Source: Jeotgalicoccus sp052093725
Lineage (GTDB): Bacteria; Bacillota; Bacilli; Staphylococcales; Salinicoccaceae
Length of the DNA: 12,681 bases
Assembly: GCA_052093725.1 (NCBI GenBank)
Contig: JBQDHL010000047.1
Span: forward strand, 1 to 12,681
Reading direction: 5' to 3'
The notes beneath the pieces are model-generated. The model was given only the letters and a program-made list of their open reading frames with translations. It did no database searches and was not told the origin of the DNA. The position numbers were made by a program, and so were the translations under genes. Positions 1 through 6,001 of this stretch are shown here, one piece after another (position 1 is the stretch's first letter; each line of letters starts with the position of its first letter).

Positions 1-225
1 ATGAATTTAACCTGAAATCACTTTGGGTTAAAGCGTCATAGAATATTTTTATCACAATCAATTTAAAACGGATATTTCATTTATTATGTTAGTTGTTCTA
101 GTCTTAGGCTATACATCAAACACAGGGGGATTTATAAATGCAGTTTATCCTGTATAAAGATATACTGGAATTAATAAAAATCTTTCGGTTGAAAGACTAT
201 ATTCAGGTAAGGGGATGAGTAATTT
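1..225. other. non-coding lead-in to the PPK2 gene
   Basis: Apart from the possible leader ORF at 138-218 I see no gene here. A weak inverted repeat, TTTAACC at 6-12 with GGTTAAA at 26-32, could form a 7-bp stem with a 13-base loop. It has no T-run and its role is unclear. TATTAT (82-87) and TATACA (110-115) resemble -10 boxes, but neither has a respectable -35 at the right distance, so no promoter is called. The gene upstream lies outside the window. Confidence 0.5.
138..218 (+). CDS. possible 26-residue leader ORF upstream of the PPK2 gene
   Basis: An ATG at 138 follows a good ribosome binding site (AGGGGGA, 124-130) by 7 bases and opens 26 codons ending in TGA at 216-218, eight bases before the PPK2 start codon at 226. 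The peptide (starting MQFILYKDILELIKIF, ending DYIQVRG) is rich in hydrophobic and basic residues and resembles no family I know. It could be a translated leader, a small membrane-associated peptide, or chance. The good ribosome binding site and the close spacing are the only support. It contains no run of one amino acid that would suggest classical attenuation. Confidence 0.3.
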   Translation: MQFILYKDILELIKIFRLKDYIQVRG

Positions 226-1665
226 ATGATTTCAATTGATAAAGATTTGGAGTTTGAACTTGGGGAAGTCACACGTGAAACACATGACTTAAATATTCCT
301 GTCATGATTATTATTGAAGGTGCACCTGCATCGGGTAAATCACGGCTATCAAACGCACTTTATATGTCTCTGGATGCAAAGTATACAGACTTCATTGCCA
401 CACGTCCGCCGAGGGAAGCTGATTTAAGGTATCCTTTCATGCATCGTTACTGGTATCATCTGCCGAAGAACGGCAATATCAATATTCATTTCAGAAGCTG
501 GTACTCACAATTAATAGAGTACAAGGACTATAATATTAAGCGCAATATCAATGCTGATTTTAAGCAGATTGAAGATGATATGAAGAACTTTGAAAAGACA
601 CTAACGGATAACGGTTATGAGATTTTAAAATTTTATATTAATACGGATAAAGAAGTCCGTGAGCGTCATCTTCAAAAGCTCAAGGATAATCCTGTTCTGA
701 AATGGAAAGCTGAGGAATTTCAGAGCCGCCTGCAGCATCATGACTATGACGAAGAAATGGAATACTTTCTGCAGGATGAGACAGTTTCCCCGTGGACAAA
801 GATTGCTTTTCATAATAAAGAGGAAGCGGCGGACATTTTATATTCCACGATTATTAACCGGTTAAAGAAACGGATAGAAGAAGAACAGAACAAGAAATCT
901 CAGATTGACGGCAAATTCAGTTACAACTTTAAAACTGATTTGTTTACATTCGATTTTGATAAAGAAAGCATTCAAAAGAGTGAATACAAAGATGTACTGC
1001 CTGAACTGCAGGCAAGAATGCGTGAAATACAGTTCCAGCTCTATCAGGAAAAAATCCCGCTTGTGCTTGTTTATGAAGGCATGGATGCTGCCGGTAAAGG
1101 CGGTAACATTAAACGTACGAGAGCACTGCTTGATCCGACGGGCTATAAAAACAATGCTATTGGTGCTCCGACCGATATTGAGCTTGCTCATCATTACTTA
1201 TGGCGGTTTGCGAAACGCACGCCAAGAAGCGGTCATATCGGATTTTTTGACCGCAGCTGGTACGGTCGGGTCCTCGTTGAACGTGTTGAAGGCTTCTCTC
1301 AACAGCATGCATGGCAGCGAGCCTATGAAGAGATTAATGATTTTGAAAAATCCCTCCATAATTCCGGAGCAGTAATTATCAAGTTTTTCCTGTCACTGGA
1401 TAAGGATGAACAGCTCGAACGTCTTAAAGACCGCGAAGATACACCTGAAAAACAATGGAAGATTACAGATGAAGACTGGCGGAATCGTGAGAAATGGGAC
1501 TTATATTTGGAAGCTTCTGAAGATATGGTTCGTAAAACAAATACAGACTATGCACCGTGGATCGTCATACCTGCAAACGATAAACGTTATGCCCGAATAA
1601 CTGCTTTGAAGACAATTATCGAAATATGTGAAGAGTGTTTGGACGATGTAAATAAAAGAGTATAA
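226..1665 (+). CDS. two-domain PPK2-family polyphosphate:AMP phosphotransferase (class II)
   Basis: This 479-residue protein has two tandem PPK2 P-loop domains, the layout of class II PPK2 enzymes (polyphosphate:AMP phosphotransferase), which make ADP from AMP using polyphosphate in the cytoplasm. The second domain is complete: Walker A EGMDAAGKGG at 284-293 and Walker B FDRSWYGR at 341-348. The first domain keeps a P-loop (EGAPASGKS, 31-39) but has Pro where the usual Asp sits, and its second motif reads HFRSWY (88-93) without the Asp of FDRSWY. It is therefore probably structural or non-catalytic, as reported for the N-terminal half of known fused enzymes. The ATG at 226 is preceded by GGTAAGGGG at 207-214. 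Class and two-domain layout are firm; AMP rather than nucleoside diphosphate as acceptor is inferred from the fusion. Confidence 0.88.
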   Translation: MISIDKDLEFELGEVTRETHDLNIPVMIIIEGAPASGKSRLSNALYMSLDAKYTDFIATRPPREADLRYPFMHRYWYHLPKNGNINIHFRSWYSQLIEYKDYNIKRNINADFKQIEDDMKNFEKTLTDNGYEILKFYINTDKEVRERHLQKLKDNPVLKWKAEEFQSRLQHHDYDEEMEYFLQDETVSPWTKIAFHNKEEAADILYSTIINRLKKRIEEEQNKKSQIDGKFSYNFKTDLFTFDFDKESIQKSEYKDVLPELQARMREIQFQLYQEKIPLVLVYEGMDAAGKGGNIKRTRALLDPTGYKNNAIGAPTDIELAHHYLWRFAKRTPRSGHIGFFDRSWYGRVLVERVEGFSQQHAWQRAYEEINDFEKSLHNSGAVIIKFFLSLDKDEQLERLKDREDTPEKQWKITDEDWRNREKWDLYLEASEDMVRKTNTDYAPWIVIPANDKRYARITALKTIIEICEECLDDVNKRV

Positions 1666-1666
1666 T
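1639..1666 (+). promoter_or_regulatory. candidate sigma-A promoter for the SDR gene
   Basis: A perfect TATAAT at 1661-1666 overlaps the PPK2 stop codon. A weak -35, TTGGAC at 1639-1644, lies 16 bases upstream and matches only the first three consensus positions. Transcription would start near 1673, leaving a leader of about 30 bases before the SDR start. The gene may still also be read through from PPK2, since no terminator separates them. Confidence 0.4.
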
Positions 1667-1704
1667 AGAATTGTTATGATATAAAATCAAGGGGGAAAAC
1701 ATCA

Positions 1705-2433
1705 ATGAAATACGTATTTTTAACAGGCACTAACAGAGGTCTGGGCGAAGCGACTGCGAAAATGTTCGGAGACAGCAAAATTATCAGCATTACAAGAAGC
1801 AGTGTAGAAGAAAACGGGAATATCCATAAAGCATTCTCAGTTGATTTCAACGATACTGATGCGATGGAGCAGTTCGTTCCTGAAATCTTCAACTCTGTAG
1901 ATCCTGACGAAACTGATGAAGTATATTTACTGAACATTGCAGGTATCGTTGACCCTGTTAAAGCAGTCAGCAATTTATCAGCAGAAGATATGGTGACAAA
2001 CTATAAAGTAAATGTGGTTGCGCCGACATTACTTATTAAAGGATTCGTTAACCGCTTTAAGAACTTCGGTGGAGAAAAACGTATCGTTACCGTAACGAGC
2101 GGCGCTGCACGCGGTCCAGTTGAAGGTTGGAGCGTGTACTGCAGTTCTAAAGCAGCTGTAAACATGGTGCACAGCGTGCTGAATAAGGAAAACGTCCACC
2201 AGGGCAATAACATTAAGAGCGCAGTGTTCTACCCGGGTGTTATCGACACTGGAATGCAGGAAGTTATTCGTGCATCCGATATTAAAGAATTCCCGAATGT
2301 AGACCGCTTTAAAGAATATAAGGAAACAAACAAGCTTGCGAAAGCTGAAGATGTTGCAGCAGCACTGCATAAAGTAGTGACTCTGGAAGAATTCGGCAGC
2401 GAAGAAAGCTACGATGTAAAAGATTATATCTAA
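1705..2433 (+). CDS. short-chain dehydrogenase/reductase, benzil-reductase-like
   Basis: A classical SDR of 242 residues. The nucleotide-binding glycine motif TGTNRGLG is at 7-14, NIAG (the NNAG equivalent) at 77-80, the catalytic Ser at 132, Tyr145 and Lys149 in YCSSK, and PGVIDT after the active site at 177-182. The ATG at 1705 follows AAGGGGGA, a strong ribosome binding site. The glycine-rich pattern and the stretch LLNIAGIVDPV recall the Bacillus YueD group, annotated as (S)-benzoin-forming benzil reductase; members of that group reduce diketones with NADPH in vitro, but the natural substrate is unknown. The assignment below SDR level rests on remembered similarity. It lies 39 bases after PPK2 and ends at a bidirectional terminator. 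No link to polyphosphate is evident. Confidence 0.85.
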   Translation: MKYVFLTGTNRGLGEATAKMFGDSKIISITRSSVEENGNIHKAFSVDFNDTDAMEQFVPEIFNSVDPDETDEVYLLNIAGIVDPVKAVSNLSAEDMVTNYKVNVVAPTLLIKGFVNRFKNFGGEKRIVTVTSGAARGPVEGWSVYCSSKAAVNMVHSVLNKENVHQGNNIKSAVFYPGVIDTGMQEVIRASDIKEFPNVDRFKEYKETNKLAKAEDVAAALHKVVTLEEFGSEESYDVKDYI

Positions 2434-2437
2434 ATAA

Positions 2438-2472
2438 AAAACAGGAATAACGCATAGCGTTATTCCTGTTTT
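2438..2472. terminator. bidirectional rho-independent terminator between the SDR gene and glnA
   Basis: A perfect 15-bp inverted repeat (2438-2452 with 2458-2472) surrounds the 5-base loop CATAG. The core ACAGGAATAACG is flanked by A-runs on the left and T-runs on the right, so it gives a U-tail on either strand. It lies just after the SDR stop (2433) and just after the glnA stop (2479), serving the convergent pair. Confidence 0.9.
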
Positions 2473-2478
2473 ACTATA

Positions 2479-3813
2479 TTAATATTGAGTTAAATACTCT
2501 TCTTTTTCCCATGACGTTATTTGTGCACTATACATTTTCCATTCATAGGTCTTGTTCTCTATGAAGTGGTCACATATATGTTTGCCCAGCGCATCCTGAA
2601 TAACTTCATCTTCTTTTAAAGCCTTCAGTGCTGTATATAACGTCGTTGGCAAATCTTCAACATTCTGTGACTGACGTTCTTTATGCGTCATTTCAAAAAT
2701 ATTTTCATCTACCGGTGTCGTCAGATTTTTTTGATGCTGAATACCGCTCAGTCCTGCTTTTAATATTACTGCAGTCGCAAGATACGGGTTCGCTGATGGA
2801 TCAAGTGATCTCACTTCAGCACGCGTACCTGCGCCTCTCGTTAATGGAATTCGGAGCAATGGCGTTCTGTTACTTCCGCTCCATGCGATATAGCGCGGCG
2901 CTTCAAACCCTGTACTCAGTCGTTTATACGAGTTTACTAACGGGTTACAGATTGCGGTATATCCTCTCGCATGGTCTAATAAGCCGGCCATAAAGTATCT
3001 CATTTCTTCACTCAGACCATCCTCATCATTTTCATCGTAAAATACGTTTTTGCCATCTCTGAATAACGACACATTGTAATGCATACCGCTTCCGGCTTCA
3101 TCATATAAAGGTTTAGGCATGAATGTAACATGCAGACCATATTGTCTTGCTACCGTTTTAGCTACCAGCTTAAATGTCTGGATGTTATCACTTGAAGTTA
3201 CAGCATCACTGTATTTAAAACTGATTTCATGCTGACTAGGTCCTGCTTCATGGTGGAACATTTCTACTTCAAAGTCCATCTGTTTAAGTGTTTTCGCTAT
3301 TTCGCGACGGCATCTTTCACTTGTATCCGTAATAGAGACATCAAAGTAACCACTCGTATCATTAACGATAGTCGTCGGATTATTATCCTTATCCAGTTTA
3401 AATAAATAGAACTCCGGTTCAGGTCCAAGGTTAAATTTATCGTACCCCATATCTTCCATTTCTTTAACAACACGTTTTAAGTTACTTCTCGGATCTCCTT
3501 CAAACGGTTCATTATTGAAATTGTGAACGTCACAGATTAACCGCGCAATTCTGCAGTCTTCTTCGGACCACGGAAGAAGATTCCACGTATTATAATCAGG
3601 TTTTAAATACATATCCGACTCTTCAACGCGGACAAACCCTTCGATTGAAGAACCGTCGAACATAATCTCTCCGTCCAGTGCCTCATCCAGCTGTTCGACA
3701 GGGATTTCTACGTTTTTAAGAGCACCTAATATATCCGTGAACTGTAATTTTATATAACCAACATTTTCTTCTTGTGCAATTCTTAAAATATCTTCCTTAG
3801 ATATTTCACTCAT
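2479..3813 (-). CDS. glnA: glutamine synthetase, type I-alpha
   Basis: Makes glutamine from glutamate, ammonia and ATP; a cytoplasmic dodecamer. From the ATG at 3813 the protein is 444 residues, the length of Bacillus GlnA, and key residues fall on the same numbers: Arg62 in FDGSSIEGFVR, Glu132 and Glu134 in GPEPEF, Glu189, His245 in GSGMH, Arg298, Glu304 of the flap, and EVRSLDPSANP at 333-343. The C-terminus ends in QY, as in the Gram-positive feedback-inhibited form. A longer reading from GTG at 3825 would start inside the AGGAG ribosome binding site (3825-3829), so the ATG is preferred. Unlike the usual glnRA operon, no glnR precedes it. Some active-site-adjacent text (EAGPSQHEI, TRGAGTRAEV) differs slightly from the common form but keeps all catalytic residues seen. 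Confidence 0.96.
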   Translation of the reverse strand: MSEISKEDILRIAQEENVGYIKLQFTDILGALKNVEIPVEQLDEALDGEIMFDGSSIEGFVRVEESDMYLKPDYNTWNLLPWSEEDCRIARLICDVHNFNNEPFEGDPRSNLKRVVKEMEDMGYDKFNLGPEPEFYLFKLDKDNNPTTIVNDTSGYFDVSITDTSERCRREIAKTLKQMDFEVEMFHHEAGPSQHEISFKYSDAVTSSDNIQTFKLVAKTVARQYGLHVTFMPKPLYDEAGSGMHYNVSLFRDGKNVFYDENDEDGLSEEMRYFMAGLLDHARGYTAICNPLVNSYKRLSTGFEAPRYIAWSGSNRTPLLRIPLTRGAGTRAEVRSLDPSANPYLATAVILKAGLSGIQHQKNLTTPVDENIFEMTHKERQSQNVEDLPTTLYTALKALKEDEVIQDALGKHICDHFIENKTYEWKMYSAQITSWEKEEYLTQY

Positions 3814-3860
3814 GAAACTGACCACTCCTAAATATATTTAAACATAAATATCCTCTTAAC

Positions 3861-3892
3861 TATATAAACCCTGTTTGCATGTTTATTAAACA
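3861..3892 (-). promoter_or_regulatory. candidate glnA promoter with an overlapping palindrome
   Basis: On the minus strand TTAATA (3889-3884) and TATATA (3866-3861) are spaced by 17 bases, which would start glnA transcription about 40 bases before its ATG. The -35 lies inside a perfect 13-base palindrome, TGTTTATTAAACA (3880-3892), that also covers the stop codon of the upstream membrane gene. The palindrome begins and ends like a GlnR site (TGT...ACA) but is shorter than the usual 17-base form. It is a candidate operator only. Confidence 0.35.
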
Positions 3893-4617
3893 GAGTTTTT
3901 CTTTTTGTTTATTAGTACAGTCAGTGAAACAGTAATCAGAGCAATACTCGCAGCAAGGAGAGTAATATCAAGACTCATATAATCGCTATTATTCTCTGTA
4001 TAGATACCGAAGAACGGCCAAATCAATACGAGCGGATACAGCCAGTCTTTAAAGTACAACGCTGTAATAACGCCGATTAGTGCTGCAGCTGCAAGCATAA
4101 TAATCGTCCATGTGAGTTCAGTCATTCCGAGAAGACCTTCTACATTATTACTATTCGTAAATGCGAACACATTAACAATCGATGCTACAGTGACCCATGC
4201 AAAGTAAATTGATAGCGGCAGACGGTCAAACCAGTGATAGTCTGCCTTCGAAATTAGCATGTGCATTATTATCAATGTAATCAGCAATGCAAAAATAACA
4301 ATTACTGACAGCAGCATTAACTGCTGTGTAAAAACGAGAATCCATATACCGTTTAACAGGAAATTGATAATCGGCCAGTATTTTAGATGATATACCGCTG
4401 TATTTTCCCAGTCTTTCTGAAAGAATAATCTTATAATCCAAATCAGCAGCAAAATATAAATAAGACCCCAGATGGAAAATGCGAATCCCGCTGGCTGGAT
4501 AATCGCCTGATTGTCATCTGCTACATTACCGACGTTTGATCCGCTGGAATAATTTAATATAAGCATTACAATAAAAGCTGCTAAATAGCCTATTGCCCAT
4601 TTCCTTTGTACAGTCAT
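3886..4617 (-). CDS. TspO/MBR-like multi-pass membrane protein
   Basis: A very hydrophobic protein of 243 residues from the ATG at 4617, with about eight predicted membrane helices. The stretch PAGFAFSIWGLIY near residues 43-55 and several Trp-rich helices resemble proteins annotated as tryptophan-rich sensory protein (TspO/MBR-related). At about 240 residues it is longer than classical five-helix TspO (about 160), so it belongs at best to an extended branch. Ligand and function are unknown; porphyrin binding should not be assumed. A GTG at 4626 would add three residues, but the GTAGAG ribosome binding site is better spaced for the ATG. It lies upstream of glnA with only a weak hairpin between them, so read-through into glnA is possible. 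Confidence 0.6.
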   Translation of the reverse strand: MTVQRKWAIGYLAAFIVMLILNYSSGSNVGNVADDNQAIIQPAGFAFSIWGLIYILLLIWIIRLFFQKDWENTAVYHLKYWPIINFLLNGIWILVFTQQLMLLSVIVIFALLITLIIMHMLISKADYHWFDRLPLSIYFAWVTVASIVNVFAFTNSNNVEGLLGMTELTWTIIMLAAAALIGVITALYFKDWLYPLVLIWPFFGIYTENNSDYMSLDITLLAASIALITVSLTVLINKKKNSV

Positions 4618-4645
4618 GTTATTCACTCTACTTTACTTTATTTAT

Positions 4646-4673
4646 AAAAAAACGGGAATTAATTCCCGTTTTT
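4646..4673. terminator. terminator after the flavoprotein gene
   Basis: A perfect palindrome, CGGGAATTAATTCCCG at 4653-4668 within flanking A- and T-runs, gives a GC-rich stem followed by seven T on the minus strand. It sits 11 bases after the stop of the minus-strand flavoprotein gene and before the TspO-like gene, so those two genes are probably separate transcription units. Confidence 0.85.
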
Positions 4674-4683
4674 AATCCAATAA

Positions 4684-5100
4684 TTACAATGACAGCTCTT
4701 CACCTTCAGCATCATCGTTCATAATTTTTATATGTTCTGGTGTAATTTTCAATACTTTTAAATGAGGATTTTCTTTCGAATCAAAGAAAATTTTATCTTG
4801 CTTTTCCCACAGCCAGTCAATAGTTTTCTGATTATTAATTCTCTCTACTGTACCGCTGATTTCCACAAAAGCATTATTTTTAGTATCATCAAAGCCCAGC
4901 ATTACGTGTGCCTGAGGGTTTTCTCCAAGCTCATCATATTTCGGCGACTGGTCATTCGTTTTCGCATATAATGTCAGTCCATCATTGTAAAACCACATAT
5001 AACGGGCATTTGGCACATTATCTTTTGCTGTGGATAACACACCAATTTTTGATTCATCTAATATCTCTTCAATACGTTCAATAATTTTTGATTGTTCCAC
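4684..5100 (-). CDS. pyridoxamine 5'-phosphate oxidase-like FMN-binding protein
   Basis: A 138-residue single-domain protein of the split-barrel flavin-binding fold. The pattern GVLSTAKDNVPNARYMWFYNDG (near residues 20-41), then LTLYAKTNDQSPKYDEL and AHVMLGF, matches the general-stress-protein-26 branch of the pyridoxamine-phosphate-oxidase-like superfamily, whose members bind FMN or F420-like flavins but are mostly not true PNPOx. The start is GTG at 5100, with AGGTGA four bases upstream; no better in-frame ATG exists. In Bacillus relatives such proteins are often general-stress genes, but I see no sigma-B promoter in front of this one. It is transcribed away from the dehydratase-like gene and ends at a strong terminator. 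The biochemical reaction is unknown. Confidence 0.8.
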   Translation of the reverse strand: MEQSKIIERIEEILDESKIGVLSTAKDNVPNARYMWFYNDGLTLYAKTNDQSPKYDELGENPQAHVMLGFDDTKNNAFVEISGTVERINNQKTIDWLWEKQDKIFFDSKENPHLKVLKITPEHIKIMNDDAEGEELSL

Positions 5101-5185
5101 AATATCACCTGTCCCTTATTTTTAAGTCTTATATATTCAAGTACCACAATTATAAAATCTTCAATCATCTAAATGATTCCTTTTA

Positions 5186-5214
5186 TTCATACAGGGTATA
5201 AATTACTATATATA
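5186..5214 (+). promoter_or_regulatory. candidate promoter for the dehydratase-like gene
   Basis: TTCATA (5186-5191) and TATATA (5209-5214) are 17 bases apart and lie just upstream of the AGGAGGT ribosome binding site at 5223-5229. GGGTAT at 5194-5199 looks like a sigma-B -10 box, but its partner would be GATTCC, a poor -35. The assignment is tentative. Confidence 0.35.
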
Positions 5215-5237
5215 AATTGAACAGGAGGTAATTGATT

Positions 5238-5501
5238 ATGGATGTTAAAGCAGAAGCAAAAAAACTTGAGGGTTGGGAATTAAAAGAAGAAAAGCTGATT
5301 AAGAAGTTTAAATTCGAGCGTTTCTTAGATGGTATTGAATTCGTCAATATGCTGGCACAGCAGGCTGAGAAAGAGCAGCATCACCCCGGTATCAGAATTA
5401 ATTACACGACAGTTACGGTAGTGTGGACAACATTCTCCACAAACGAACTTAAAGAACGTGACATCGAAGGTGCGAGGGCAACAGATAAAATTTTTGGTTA
5501 A
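5238..5501 (+). CDS. pterin-4a-carbinolamine dehydratase-like protein
   Basis: A small alpha/beta protein of 87 residues from the ATG at 5238, which has AGGAGGT eight bases upstream; the TTG at 5232 is too close to that site. The family signature is mostly present: Glu44, His48-His49-Pro50, Tyr56 and Asp75. These proteins dehydrate 4a-hydroxytetrahydropterin to recycle the cofactor of aromatic amino acid hydroxylases, or act in less understood roles, including ones proposed for molybdenum cofactor enzymes. The position ten residues after Tyr56, normally His (sometimes Trp), is Phe66 here. The third catalytic-site His is therefore missing and activity may be weak or altered. No phenylalanine hydroxylase gene is in the window. 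The gene stands alone between a divergent neighbour and a terminator-like hairpin. Confidence 0.82.
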   Translation: MDVKAEAKKLEGWELKEEKLIKKFKFERFLDGIEFVNMLAQQAEKEQHHPGIRINYTTVTVVWTTFSTNELKERDIEGARATDKIFG

Positions 5502-5507
5502 AATTAC

Positions 5508-5546
5508 GGACTGCCTGGTCTCCAATGAACCTGGCAGTCCTGTTTA
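5508..5546 (+). terminator. terminator-like hairpin after the dehydratase-like gene
   Basis: GGACTGCC-T-GGT (5508-5519) pairs with ACC-T-GGCAGTCC (5529-5540) with one T-T mismatch and a nine-base loop. The stem is strong, but the tail (TGTTTATA) is a poor U-tract, so termination may be partial and allow read-through into the membrane-protein gene at 5575. Confidence 0.65.
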
Positions 5547-5574
5547 TATCTATGTATTTTAAGGATTTGAATAT

Positions 5575-5982
5575 ATGAAATATTTAAAATCAGGGACGGT
5601 TACTGGGTTAGTTTCAGGCATGTTTTTATTTATCGTCTGCGCAGTGATTGAATGGTTAACTCCTATGGAACTGATGACTCTGCTCCTGAACGTGGATTTC
5701 ATGACGGAAATGAATCTTCATATCGGTATAGAAATTCTGTTCCATCTCATCGTGTCGATTATGGTTGCCGTTTTACTTAAATTTATATTTGATAATTTCA
5801 AAAGATTTTATATAACGTCATTAGTGTTCAGCTGGATAGTCACGAGCCTGCTGTTTTACGTGCTTGATTACTTAAGTATGATGCATATTGAACTGCAAGG
5901 CTTACTAGGTTTTACTGTATGGACACTTATACATTTTTTCTATTTCATTATTATTTTTTCACTGCATAAAAGAGGATACTAA
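5575..5982 (+). CDS. four-helix membrane protein of unknown function
   Basis: I do not recognise this 135-residue protein. It is mostly hydrophobic, with about four membrane helices (roughly residues 7-28, 49-72, 79-100 and 108-130) separated by short polar loops. One acidic loop (MELM..., near residues 31-46) lies between the first two helices and a basic tail, HKRGY, at the C-terminus. The ATG at 5575 follows AAGGAT by about seven bases. It ends 19 bases before the pyruvate-kinase-like gene, with no terminator, so the two are very likely cotranscribed. There are no catalytic motifs or signal-peptide cleavage site. It could be an accessory membrane partner of its neighbours, but nothing in the sequence shows that. 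Confidence 0.75.
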   Translation: MKYLKSGTVTGLVSGMFLFIVCAVIEWLTPMELMTLLLNVDFMTEMNLHIGIEILFHLIVSIMVAVLLKFIFDNFKRFYITSLVFSWIVTSLLFYVLDYLSMMHIELQGLLGFTVWTLIHFFYFIIIFSLHKRGY

Positions 5983-6001
5983 CACTGCTGAGGAGGACAT
6001 T

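Noticed and set aside
905..1375. 156-residue ORF in another frame inside the PPK2 gene
   Set aside because: It overlaps the catalytic domain of a clear gene and has no start signal of its own.
2628..2993. 121-residue plus-strand ORF opposite glnA
   Set aside because: It is a shadow of the conserved glutamine synthetase frame, without a ribosome binding site or recognisable domain.
3869..3895. terminator between the TspO-like gene and glnA
   Set aside because: The CTGTTT/AAACAG stem is only about six base pairs and has no T-run in the direction needed.
5175..5199. sigma-B promoter with GGGTAT at 5194
   Set aside because: The -10 fits but the -35 (GATTCC) matches only half the consensus, so I did not call a stress promoter.
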